A model generated the notes under the pieces. That model worked only from the letters and a program-made list of their open reading frames with translations, was not told the DNA's origin and did no database searches. This document shows positions 52,006 to 61,580 of a stretch of 64,000 bases of DNA, in pieces. A program made the position numbers and the translations under genes. This DNA is from Streblospio benedicti (taxonomy: Eukaryota; Annelida; Polychaeta; Spionida; Spionidae): positions 56,800,232 through 56,864,231 of the forward strand of contig CM032660.1 of assembly GCA_019095985.1 (NCBI GenBank), in the 5' to 3' direction. Position 1 is the first letter of the stretch. Every line of letters begins with the position of its first letter.

Positions 52006-52561
52006 TAGTGGTGGGTCTTTAAGTGAGCATGGGCTTTTCCATGGATGTTTAATGAAAATATCATGTACACTGTGCATAAATCATACTGATGTCAGCAGAA
52101 TTCAATGAGTGACAAAAGTGTCACCCAGTTATGTAACTCGATCAATACAGCAAATCTGTATTCGATACATAGACTGGGAAAAACTGTCACAGTGAAATCA
52201 GCAAATCACTGACATAGAATAAAAATAAAAAATGTAAATGAGTTTGATTATTGTCGCAATTCAGTGCTATTGTGCGCATAACAATGACAAATATATAGGT
52301 CACTCATCACATTTTTCGTATCACCTAGATAAATTTTCATAAAAGCCCAAGGGATTTCTAGTTGTTTAAGTATGTATTTAACATTGAATTCCAAAGTTTT
52401 GATATCATATGATCTAATTCTGCTGATGGGCCTTTCTTTAACATGATGTTTACAGTACTTCTACCAATCTATATTGTAAAGATAAAATGATCTTCTGTTA
52501 CTTGTCCTATTTTTCTGCCAGTATAACGACCCGTGCATTCCGTTAATGGAGCGATTCTTCT

Positions 52562-52730
52562 TATAGAACCTCCAATTAACACCACCTTTTTTAAAAGAGA
52601 CCACCTCTATAATGGGACCATTTTTCACAGTCCCAAGCCTTCACAAAACGATATGCATGAACCTTCATAAAGAGACCACCTCTCTATGTAGACCACTTGC
52701 GGCGCGTCTCAACCCAGCGTCCCCACTGTA
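52562..52730 (-). mobile_element. Family A copy, near full length
   Basis: TATAGAACCTCCAATTAACACC start, AAGAGACCACCTCTATAATG, CACAGTCCCAAGCC, GACCACCTCTCTATGTAGACC; the right end CCCACTGTA is altered. Confidence 0.85.
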
Positions 52731-52784
52731 CCCTCCCCCTGCCCTAATCCCCCTGCCAGACTCGCTTGCCAGTTGTTCCCTTGA

Positions 52785-53250
52785 TCTAGTCGAATAATTA
52801 AATCTGCGAATTGCGACCGCCACCTTCCACCCACATCCATCAAAACTAATTGAATCACGCGAAAATGACAGAATAACCGAGTCGGCCTATTTCACGAGAT
52901 TTAATGAAAACTCGTTATAAGACTGATGGCAAAAAATCAACCGAGCCACGGCGAGACTCACTATCCAAAGGCTTCTTATTTCTGCGATATCGCCGAATAA
53001 AACTCGGCAGAATAAAACTCCGATACAAGGCAGAGAGAGCCTGGGAATTTAATGTGTCAGAATTATCAGACGCTGCTCTTTGAAAAGTTTATAGACGCAC
53101 TTCAAAGGTTTGCGTGACAAATGCGCCGCGATATCACGTAATTCTCATGCCATCCTCAAGCTATTTCAGGAGATAGTCCGCTTTTTATAGCATAAATTCT
53201 CAATGAGTTACGCTTGTGAATTGTTGCAAATATTAAAAAAAAACAAAAAC
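52785..53250. promoter_or_regulatory. Long repeat-free CpG-bearing island, candidate enhancer
   Basis: About 460 bases containing CGAATAATTAAATCTGCG, CATCAAAACTAATTGAATC, AAATGACAGAATAACC, GAGATTTAATGAAAACTCG, GAATTTAATGTG, CTCTTTGAAAAGTTTATAG (TCF plus Hox-like), CTTCAAAGG (TCF) and GATATCACGTAATTC. No ORF above 61 codons. It is the longest such block and begins 55 bases after a family A copy. Confidence 0.35.
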
Positions 53251-54384
53251 TAGCAGATGAGAAATGTAAAGCGTGCTGCTTCTGTACAAATCATCATAAT
53301 TTATTTCTCTTGTATGATTTCTATTTGCGGCGGCAGCTTTTTACGACAGGAATTAATGGGACTTGAAGATGATTTAGTCAGTGAGGGAATGATGCTGTTT
53401 TGGTCTCAGCTGCTCTGCTGAGAGAAATGTGCACTTTTAAGATTACCTCAAATTTAGTAAACGCGTTGCACTTCATTATATTCGCATGTTTTTTTACTCC
53501 AGAAACAGGACCGAATGCTGGAATTAATTCTCCAGTCATTTTGATTTATAACACTATGGTATCTGCATTGCATTTGTCAACATATTTTTCAAGGAAGCAA
53601 CAGAATCATTATTTATTTAACGTATTGCACTTCATTATATTTGCATGGTTTTTAACTCGAGAAACAGAAATGAATGCTCGTTTTTAAAAATCTGCTTGAT
53701 GATGTAATTTCTTAGACAATAATATCTGCATCGCATTCATCAACATCTTTTTCAAGGAAGAAACAAGCATTAGTTTTATTTGTATCGTGTCTTTGAGACT
53801 TGTCACACTACAGAGTGCTTGCATTTTTATGGTGTCGGCTGTGATTTATGAATATGCAATTTACGATTTACAACTCCCTAGGGAGTGTTCAGTTCTAAGT
53901 GGCTATCATTTCAATAGCTACACTTCTATACACATACGAACATATGAACTTAGTATCAGACTTGGATATTTCAACAATGCATTCTTCCCAGCACACAGAC
54001 TATAAGCTGCAAGCCTTAATTTACAACTCCCTAAGGAGTATTCAGTTCTATGTCACAACTTGTTCAATCCTGCAACCATAAACACAAAAACGCTGCATAA
54101 TCCGCATAAACAAACGACTATTAGCATCAGGCGTATATCAACATTGTTTAACCCAAACAGACAACAGATTGTTTGCATTTTTGATGGTGGTCCCAGAGAC
54201 CTGCCATGTTAGAGCCAGATTGATCGATGTCCGAGTCTCACTGATGGAGTGGGAGGTAAAAACATAGACTGTCTCTTGTCAAAGTGTCACTAGTTTTTCC
54301 AAACATTTGCGTGAAACTGTTCATCCATTTGTTCATCCTTTTTTGGTTCAAATCTTTAATTTTATACGTTAAAATTTTCAGTAT
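53251..54384. other. AT-rich DNA with two local duplications
   Basis: A block near 53455-53520 (CGTTGCACTTCATTATATTC, GCATGTTTTTTTACTCCAG, AACAGG) recurs near 53620-53680 (CGTATTGCACTTCATTATAT, GCATGGTTTTTAACTCGAG, AACAGA). TTTACAACTCCCTAGGGAGT near 53868 recurs near 54020; it is palindrome-like and related to the SINE family 1 body. Confidence 0.55.
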
Positions 54385-54485
54385 GGACGTGGGTTTGAAT
54401 CCCACCACAGACTATGTGATGTAGTCTCAACATGACTTAGAGCCATAAGTCTAATGACTTTAATTAGTTACATCACATTATATAT
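54385..54485 (+). repeat. tRNA-derived SINE family 2, 3' part
   Basis: GACGTGGGTTTGAATCCCACC (B box 54392-54402) then TATGTGATGTAGTCTCAACATG, ACTTAGAGCC and AAGTCTAATGACTTTAA. Same block order as 28676-28800. The A box is not seen. Confidence 0.6.
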
Positions 54486-55185
54486 TCCCAAGCCCAAAAA
54501 ATCAACATCATTCAAAATTTAAAACTATCAAATGGTTGCATATTTGTCTTGCTGTCCAAAATGCATAACATCCAGAGTCCAAGTTACGCATTTAATATTT
54601 CAATAATTCAAATGATGACCAAATCTGTAATGAAATGATGTTGAGATATTGCAAAAGCAATCGCGTTGAAAACCTAAGTAGGAAAAGCGCGATACTAATA
54701 CAGAAGTGGACTTAGAGTGGAGGTATATGGCAGACAGATAGTGAAGCTCTGATTAAATAGATGAGGACCCGTCATGTCGAGTCCGTCATGAAATAGTGCT
54801 GATGCTAAATTTGGCTGTGAAATGAAATCATAGAGAGACGACCGCTGTAGCTGTCACTTAGTCCTAGAAATGAGGAATGACAGAGGGTCTGAAAGTGTCA
54901 GTGCTAAAAATCTCACTCTACAGAGCTCATGGTCATGTTAATGTTAGAACTCGTATGGAAGATGAAGAAGAGAGGGTTCTAAAGTTGTTTTTTCAATTTT
55001 CGGGTCACTGAAAACCATTTAATTTTAAAATACTGATATGATCAGAGTTCAAAGTACAAACTCACGGGTGTTTACATGAATGCTTCCCTATGTCCAGTGT
55101 GAGTTTCGTGAATGCGACTGCTTTAACCATATGTCATGTGAACGACACGTACAAACTGCAGACAACAGGCAAAATTAAAGCAGTT
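54486..55185. other. Unique noncoding DNA
   Basis: Nothing recognised. Confidence 0.35.
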
Positions 55186-55355
55186 ATTCGACATACGTGA
55201 CTTCAAACTGAACGACCTCGCACCTGCAGAATGTCATGTCGCCTGACGCCATTAGACGCGTGTCACATGAGCCGGCGAGGTGAGTTTAGCGCCGTCGCGT
55301 CGCCGCTTAATTACCCGAATCTCACTCTCCCGCCCAGACGCCGCTAAGTGATGCA
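55186..55355. promoter_or_regulatory. GC/CpG-rich island, candidate regulatory element
   Basis: CpG-dense: acgccattagacgcgtg, gagccggcgagg, gcgccgtcgcgtcgccgc, then TTAATTACCCG and CGCTAAGTGATGC. Repeat-free. Confidence 0.3.
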
Positions 55356-55660
55356 CTTTGAACTGTTACGTGAGCTAATGGCGTTTTTTTGTGCTTTGCT
55401 GGGAACTACTTTATGGCAATGGTGAAATAGTCTGTGGGGTGAATATACGCAAGATTGTTCCTCGTATTTGGAATAAAGTTGCAAGGGAATTGATCGGTGT
55501 TATTGTTTTCGTAGAACCATTATCTTTTACTTTTATACAAGTTTCAACGAAATCTCACTTGTGTCAAATGTGCTACTGAAACCAATAATATGGTTCTTAT
55601 GCCACATTCAGAACCCAGTAGTAACTTCCACGATACATAGGAGAACAAATATCTGATTAA
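55356..55660. other. Unique noncoding DNA
   Basis: A 62-codon + ORF is unrecognised; nothing else seen. Confidence 0.3.
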
Positions 55661-55664
55661 AAAC

Positions 55665-55800
55665 CTCCTCATGGGAAAACTGTAAATAGGGACACATTTT
55701 CTTTCTCCTGTTGGCTTTGACTACAAATCCTTAACTAATAAGGACATATAACTAATAAGGACACCTCTGTAATGGGGACACTATTTCATACCCCAATACT
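55665..55800. repeat. GGGACACCTC-type repeat
   Basis: GTAAATAGGGACACATTTTC, CTAATAAGGACATATAAC, CTAATAAGGACACCTCTG and TAATGGGGACAC. The family seen at 38460-38520, 45160 and 45430. Its rhythm resembles family A, but with GGGACA in place of GAGACCA. Confidence 0.55.
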
Positions 55801-55849
55801 GTCCCTCAAAACGATGTTTTGCTCTCATTCAAAACTGCACAAGTTCCTG

Positions 55850-56060
55850 TCTCCAAAGTCCCCGCCATCTCTAACAAGCCGAGTAACGACACGATAAAAG
55901 TGATGGTTTTGCCGGCAGATCGGTTATCGCGCGAGACGGATCGCCCGTCTGCCCGGCACACTCTCTGTCAAACCTGTCTCCGCCGATAGAGGCTGGATTA
56001 GACTGGCCACCAGGAGATCGGTCGATAGCCTCGCCACGAGGTGTTATTGGCCAGGAGTGG
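55850..56060. promoter_or_regulatory. GC/CpG-rich island, candidate enhancer
   Basis: ACACGATAAAAGTGATGG, GATCGGTTATCGCGCG, CTCTGTCAAACCTGTC, GGCTGGATTAGACTGG (GGATTA, K50-type). CpG-dense and repeat-free. The 78-codon minus ORF is unrecognised. Confidence 0.3.
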
Positions 56061-56369
56061 TGGAAAGTTTGCTGTTTTGGAGCAAATGATGGGTGTTGAG
56101 CAAACATGAGGTGTATTATTGGCCAGGATTGGTGTTAAGTTGTGATTTCAAATCCCGCTTGAAGCAGATGATTGGTGTTGAGCATACACAACAAATCGTA
56201 CACAATTATCAAAAACCTTCCCTATGTAGAAAACTAGTTCGAGAAATGCATCATGTAAAAATCAGATGATTGAAATGAGAACATAAATGCAAGTTCATAT
56301 AAAAGCCTTCATTAAAATGACAAATTCTCAATACAATATAAGGGTATATATGGGAAACAAACCCTGAAT
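56061..56369. repeat. Local duplication of about 65 bp
   Basis: TTATTGGCCAGGAGTGGTGG, AGCAAATGATGGGTGTTGAGC (56042-56102) recurs as TTATTGGCCAGGATTGGTG, AGCAGATGATTGGTGTTGAGC (about 56115-56182). The remainder is AT-rich. Confidence 0.7.
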
Positions 56370-56495
56370 ATGGTAGAACCTCCAATTAAGACCACCTCTA
56401 TAATGAGACCACTTTTCTCAATCCCAAACCTTCATAAAGCTACCAAATGGAACCTTTATCTAGAGACCACCTGTTCACTTTAGTGGGACCCATGA
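56370..56495 (-). mobile_element. Family A copy, right end truncated
   Basis: ATGGTAGAACCTCCAATTAAG, ACCACCTCTATAATGAGACC, CTTCATAAAGCTACCAAATGG and GAGACCACCTGTTCAC. Confidence 0.85.
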
Positions 56496-56499
56496 GTCG

Positions 56500-56715
56500 T
56501 TGTACTTTCACATGTCTGCTCAGGTCATTTAGTGCGCGGCTGATCCCCTATTACACCAGGTAAAACCCGGCCTAACGAGGCACCGCGCGGTAATATAGTG
56601 GCTAAACAGGAGGAAATGGCGGACACTTCTCACACGTGCGCCACATGAAAATGAAAGTGAGGTCAATCACCACATGAGCAGTAAAATGACGTCTGCGAAA
56701 TTATTCGGTTCAAAA
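56500..56715. promoter_or_regulatory. GC/CpG-rich island adjoining family A
   Basis: GTGCGCGGCTGATCCCC, TAAAACCCGGCCTAACGAGG, CACCGCGCGGTAATATAG, CACACGTGCGCCAC, AAATGACGTCTGCG (perfect CRE). Begins at the end of the family A copy. Confidence 0.3.
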
Positions 56716-58800
56716 AGAAATGCTGGGTAGTGCTTCAAAACCTGGTAATTTAACATTTCTTTGCTGCCTTTTCATTTTCCTGCCAAATATGGTCGAGTCT
56801 TAAAACAGTGTCTGTAATTGGGACGATTTCCCACAGAAAATCACATGTAAAAAAGCTGATGCGTGAGAAGGTTCCATAAAGATGTAAGAAGTCCTTCTCT
56901 TGGAAATTGGTTCAGGAGAAGAGCAAATATTTTGTCAGAGACAGCTTTTTTACGACCGTTGTTTTGCACTAACCGTCTCTTTTGAGTAAATAATTTGAAC
57001 ATTTCCAAACCTAGAGAGTGTCGTACAATAAGCAATAGGATAAGAACGGGAGCAAACGGTCTTTATTTCACATTGTGGACTCGTATTTAAGGCAGAGAGA
57101 CTTGTGAGCCTTTTTTCATAGTGTACCCTGTAATTTAGTCTGTACAAATGTAAGATTTATGCAAATCTGTCTATATATAGGTCGACTGCCTTGAACTGGT
57201 AGAAATTGGTTGAAAAATGGAGCAACTATTTTCCTATACATCAGTTTTCCAACCGTTGTTGTCTCCTTACTGTCTCATTGCCACGGAATTGGACAGACAA
57301 TTTGGAATTATCCACTGGATACTGTCAATGGTTGAGGTTCAGAATGATGTAGTAGGATCTAGTGGAGAAGTGGAGCAGCTGTCAAATGGTATAATCTCAA
57401 AAGCCTATTACTGGCAAACAAGCAACAACCGATCGCTATCCACTTATCATAGGCAAGGATGGTGCTTGTGATTTTGATTTATCCCAAAGCTTGTCTTATT
57501 AGAGGGTGAAATAAATCGGGAGAATTGTTATTTGTTTGTTGAGATGGCGAGTGCACGTTTTGCCGCACACTTCACACATAAGTAGGTCAAGTGGCCCAAT
57601 CGAACTGTCTGCTTCTATTCACAGCTCTAACAATAGGAAAATAAATAAAGACCGCATCAATGGCTAACAACATTGAACGAGAAATAAACACAATGATTTC
57701 GACTGCTTTGGTGCATGAATGCGTAAATAAACAGACAGCTAGTGCTGACAACAATGAAATAACGAGATACCTTGGGTTAAAAAAATAAACGTGCTGCATG
57801 GAATAAGAATCTTGGTTTCACTTGCAGGGGCGGCTCGAAAAATTGGCAGTAATTTTAGGCGGGGTCTTGAAATTTCCAAACAAATTCAGGTGGATGCCTG
57901 AAAATCATATGCCATAAAGGTTTGATTTATTCATATCCCCTTCTATTAGGCCATTATAAATGGATACATGGTAGCCCCCTAAAATATGATGAAATGGCGA
58001 CGGATAGATTTAGGATGTCTAATTCACAGACATTGAAATAAACAACCAGCAAGCCAGTCAGCGAAACTCACAAATAGACAAGCAATGAGTCATACAGACC
58101 CAAGGTGGTGATGTAGACAGATACGCCCGGAATCCGCTACTCAAGGACCACTCGAGATCGCAGCCAGGTTTTTACGACCTGCACTTACACTGCTACAGTA
58201 TTGGAACAGTGTATACAGTATATGGAACACTGACAGCTAAATAATGGAACAGTAAACACCAGAGTACATGAAATACTGGCATCTTAATAATGCACAGGAG
58301 CTGTTGGGTGGAAAATTGTCACTTTAGGGACGGGGGCTTGTGTGAAGGTGTATTTGTAGTTGACTTTCAATGGTGCAGATTTCGGTATGGTATAAAGCTT
58401 GGGATGGGCATTTACATTAGCATAGGCTCTTAGATAGTTGTATACGGAACTGACACTAACAGCATGAATGAGCCAATGAACTGGTGTGAATGGTGCAAAT
58501 TCATCAGACAGCATCAATCCTTATTTGGCCTACACTGACCTAATTTTCACTGATATATCATCAACAGCTCTTTTTGCATCCAAAGTCGCACAACATTCCT
58601 TTACCAACAGAAGCAGATCTTTTTCCTAATATAAAGTCAATAGCTGCCAACCTCAGTACCCATTATAAATCAGCCATTATGAGACCATATGAAATACTCA
58701 TGTTTTTGGGACATTCCGTGACACATTGCCATGGAGACGCCAAGTGCTGCCCCCTACACCAGTGCTCGGTAAACACACGGCGCAGTGCATCATCAGACAG
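56716..58800. other. Unique DNA without recognisable features
   Basis: No gene supported over 2 kb. An 84-codon + ORF at 57217 starts at a reasonable AUG context but has no domain, signal or family resemblance. A C-rich stretch (taggccatt..agccccc) near 57950-57980 is unremarkable. Confidence 0.35.
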
Positions 58801-58803
58801 GGG

Positions 58804-58979
58804 GACCGCTCTATTAGGACCACCTTTGGGACCAGTGTTAGGTGGTCTCAATGGAGTTGTGGTCTCTGTACAGAGGTTCATTTTTGGTAGCTTTATGAAG
58901 GTTTGGGTTTGTGAAAAGTGGTCTTATTATAGAGGTGGTCTCAATAGAGAGGTGGTCTTAATTGGAGGTTCAACTGTAC
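58804..58979 (+). mobile_element. Family A MITE, near full length
   Basis: ACCGCTCTATTAGGACCACC, GACCAGTGTTAGGTGGTC, GTAGCTTTATGAAGGTTTGG, GGTGGTCTCAATAGAGAGG and terminal GGAGGTTCAACTGTA. Only the left outermost bases are altered. Very similar to 7620-7799. Confidence 0.9.
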
Positions 58980-59275
58980 AGTGACCCCCCAATGGGCACC
59001 ACCTGTATCAGAGACCACCTGTGCAATAAGTAAATTTTCCCAACAATATATGTTTTGAAAAGGAGACTTCAGTTTTGAAAACCCTGGTTTGATAAAAGAC
59101 GTATAAAGGTTTAAAACTTTGGCTTGATAAGTAGCTTTTAAGAAGAACAAAGCTAAAAATATCTCTAAATGAGACAACTTATATATGAGACCACCTCTGT
59201 AACTGGGCCATTTTTTATGGTTACAAACCATTATAAAAAAAGTGCAGCGAACCTCCATAATGAACACCTCAAAAT
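58979..59275 (-). mobile_element. Family A copy abutting the previous one, interrupted
   Basis: Directly joined end to end: ACAGTGACCCCCCAATGGGC, CAGAGACCACCTG, then about 120 unrelated bases, then GAGACCACCTCTGTAACTGG and CGAACCTCCATAATG. Tail-to-tail arrangement with 58804. Confidence 0.7.
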
Positions 59276-59319
59276 ATTACACATCATTGATAAAGTGTAA
59301 CACAAACTGAATGAGCAAG

Positions 59320-59500
59320 AGAACGTCCATTCAAGACCACATCTATCATAAGACCATGTATCATGGTCCCAAGCCTTCATAAAAAGACTGCCACCTCTAT
59401 ACAGAGACCACCTCTATAATAAGGCAATTTCTCAGAGCCAAGTCTCCATAAATCCATAAATAGACCACCTTTCTGGACCTGGTCCATGTAGAGACCCCCC
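59320..59500 (-). mobile_element. Family A copy, ends eroded
   Basis: GAACGTCCATTCAAGACCAC, CATGGTCCCAAGCCTTC, GAGACCACCTCTATAATAAG, ATAGACCACCTTTC; a C run sits at the right. Confidence 0.8.
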
Positions 59501-59639
59501 CCCCCAGTGACATGCTATATGCGCGGTTTACGGCCCAAAACGTGGGGTAGTTTATGCCTCGTGACCGGGCAATATTAGTGCACCGCAAACAGGGACATGA
59601 GATCGGGATATTTACAGCTACAGACTTTACACAGCGATA

Positions 59640-59700
59640 CAGTATCACCTCTAATGAGACCACCTCTATAGTGAGACCAGTCTTTGCTTTGTGTTCCCAA
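59640..59700 (-). mobile_element. Family A fragment (left half)
   Basis: TATCACCTCTAATGAGACC and ACCTCTATAGTGAGACCAG, then GTGTTCCCAAAGC. Confidence 0.6.
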
Positions 59701-59835
59701 AGCTATACAGTCGTATGCAAACTTCTGTAAGATAATCCGTATTGTGAGCTTATAGTTGCTTGCATGGATATAGATATACACGAAATATACAAAGTTTCAA
59801 CAATTGCTAAGGCTCTTCTTATATAACACAGAACT

Positions 59836-59972
59836 GACAGTAGACCCTCTAATTGAGACCACCTCTGTAACACGACCAGTCCTTTTGGTCCAAAGGCTTT
59901 ATAGACATTCCATAAAGAGACCACCTCTGTATTGCGATCACTTGGTGGTCTTAATAGAGAGGTTCCACAGTA
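59836..59972 (-). mobile_element. Family A copy, shortened
   Basis: GACAGTAGACCCTCTAATTG, GAGACCACCTCTGTAACACG, AAAGAGACCACCTCTGTATTG and terminal AGAGAGGTTCCACAGTA. Both TIRs survive; the middle is shortened to 137 bp overall. Confidence 0.85.
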
Positions 59973-60059
59973 AAATCTATTGTATTGTAGTCATTGTTAT
60001 CCACCAAGTTGTCTTATCAAAACCCTTCTCCTAATGGTGTACATCATGTTCCATCGTGT

Positions 60060-60260
60060 GTAGCTTGTCAGAGACTGGCTGAGATAGCCCTATCAGTCCT
60101 GCTCCATTACCGCCTTTTACGGACGTTGATAACCTCCATGTTTGCCCTCGTAAAGTCCGCGATGTGACAGAGGGAAGTGACCGGAGGGCAGTCTACGAGA
60201 CGCCGATATCAGGGAAAGGACGCTTGAAAAACAGTCCCGATAGCTCGTAGATATGTTGTG
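60060..60260. other. CpG-bearing unique DNA
   Basis: TTACCGCCTTTTACGGACG, CGTAAAGTCCGCGATGTG, GAGACGCCGATATCAGG. Possible regulatory island, weak. Confidence 0.2.
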
Positions 60261-60381
60261 TGATCGTTTTTCCACTCATTTTCAATTCTGTGAATGCTCT
60301 ACATAATCTGAGCCTTTGGCACAAGGATATTAGATATACGACACTAAGTTTAGATGATTGATATGACCCGAATGCAGTAAG

Positions 60382-60478
60382 AGTCAATCAGGCAGCCAGT
60401 GAGGTAAAGTTGAGCTTATTTTAGGCTTTATTCTAGACTGCAGTAGACTCATCAATGAGCAAGCTGCCAGTAGAGTGT
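60382..60478. mobile_element. Family B foldback, right half
   Basis: GTAAAGTTGAGCTTATTTTAG, GCTTTATTCTAGACTGCAG, then TCATCAATGAGCAAGC. Matches the right arms of 38188 and 44130. Confidence 0.6.
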
Positions 60479-60550
60479 TTCACAATCAAACCAACACCTT
60501 TTTATGAACATCGCTATAATGTTCGCCACTAGTTATGTGGGTGAGGAAGC

Positions 60551-60642
60551 TAATTAAGACCACCTCTATAACCTTCATACATAGACCACCTCTCTATTGA
60601 GACCACTTGTAGCCAGTCCCTCATAGAGAGGTTTTACTGTAT
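60551..60642 (-). mobile_element. Family A, internally deleted copy
   Basis: AATTAAGACCACCTCTATAAC joined to CTTCATACATAGACC, then CTCTCTATTGAGACCACTTG and terminal AGAGGTTTTACTGTA. About 90 bp; the middle is missing. Confidence 0.8.
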
Positions 60643-60912
60643 GTACTAATACATTATAGTATGTGTAGATTATAGTAGGCCTATTAGGCATTGTTCTATC
60701 CCATGTAATTTTGCCATTTGTGCTGAAGATGTTCCAAAGACACGAAATGCATTCATCTATTATGGCCCAAGGGAAGGTGGGGATATGAAAAAATGAAACC
60801 ATTCATATATTCACAAAAAAAATTAGCCATTGACTCCAATTATCCCTAAATAACAAATTTGCCCTCAAATGTCTGTAAAGGTTCCCTCTAGTATAGGTTA
60901 GGTAGGCAGAGG

Positions 60913-61293
60913 GTACAGTAGAACCTCTCTATGAAGACCACCTAAAGGATGTGATCTAAATAAAGTAGCCCTCTTTATGGAGGTTCATGCTGGTCTCTAT
61001 ATGAACACTAATAACTGCAAAATATGGTCATATTAGAGGAGTGGTCTGTTTATAGAGGTGGTTTTATTATAGGGGTGGTCTCCTTATAGAGATAGTCATA
61101 TCATAAGGGTGGTCTCTTTGCAGAGACTGTCTTATTAGAGGAGTTGTCTATTTATAGAGATGGTTTTATTATAAAGGTGGTCATATTATAAGGGTGGTCT
61201 GTTTGAAGAGATGGTCTTATTATAAAGGTGGCCTCTTTGTAGAGATGGTTTTATTACAGAGGTGGTCTCCTTACAGAGGCTGTCCTACTGTTA
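60913..61293 (+). mobile_element. Family A, most expanded copy (internal minisatellite)
   Basis: Starts TACAGTAGAACCTCTCTATG and ends AGAGGCTGTCCTACTGTT, so both termini are recognisable about 380 bases apart. Between 61020 and 61280 some fourteen GGTGGTC/ATGGTT-type units follow at a 17-18-base period, paired into a longer repeat of the form TAGAGATGGTTTTATTATAA plus AGGTGGTCTC. This is array growth inside a mobile element rather than joining of whole copies. Confidence 0.9.
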
Positions 61294-61299
61294 ATTTCT

Positions 61300-61580
61300 C
61301 CCACTTCGCCCCCCATGTTGTGTATTACTGCCCACTTGACTGATGGGCGCATTATGGCTCCGTTTACCTATAAAACGTAATCAACCATTTTCATGAATAG
61401 CCCATAACTGTCCGCGTGGCATTGGGGGGTGATGTAAACCTATGGTCGCCCGTTTATTGTCCCGATTTATCACACACAGAGCGGAGAATTAATGTGACCC
61501 AATAATTTAGCACGATAAATATCCGCAAATGGATGGCGCGGTGGGGGAGGGTTTTATGAGATACACGAGGTTTTTTAGCG
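61300..61580. promoter_or_regulatory. GC/CpG-rich island, candidate enhancer
   Basis: Begins at the edge of the expanded family A copy. Contains GCGCATTATGGCTCCG, CGTAATCAACC, TTTCATGAATAGCCC, CGCCCGTTTATT at 61447-61458, CCGATTTATCACAC, GAATTAATGTGACC and CACGATAAATATCCGC. Hox-, GATA- and homeodomain-type words at high density. Confidence 0.35.

Larger units (their letters stand above)
51205..52402. repeat. Dispersed 95-bp repeat pair
   Basis: The block at 51205-51305 (CATTTTTCGTATCA, TTTTCATAAAAAGCCCA, TTAAGTACGTATTTAACATT, AATTCCAAAG) recurs at 52298-52402 in the same orientation. A GGTGGGTyTTAAGTGAGCAT word at about 52010 also occurs at 18820. Between them lie a family A copy and unique DNA. 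Confidence 0.7.

Noticed and set aside
57217-57471. 84-codon + ORF with acceptable start context
   Set aside because: No domain, no neighbouring exon signals that could be supported, and no relatives in the window; kept only as a note.
58574-58984. 136-codon + ORF, longest in the window
   Set aside because: Its second half is translated family A repeat (GLNG/NREVV, YRGG words seen in many other frames), so it is a by-product of the mobile element.
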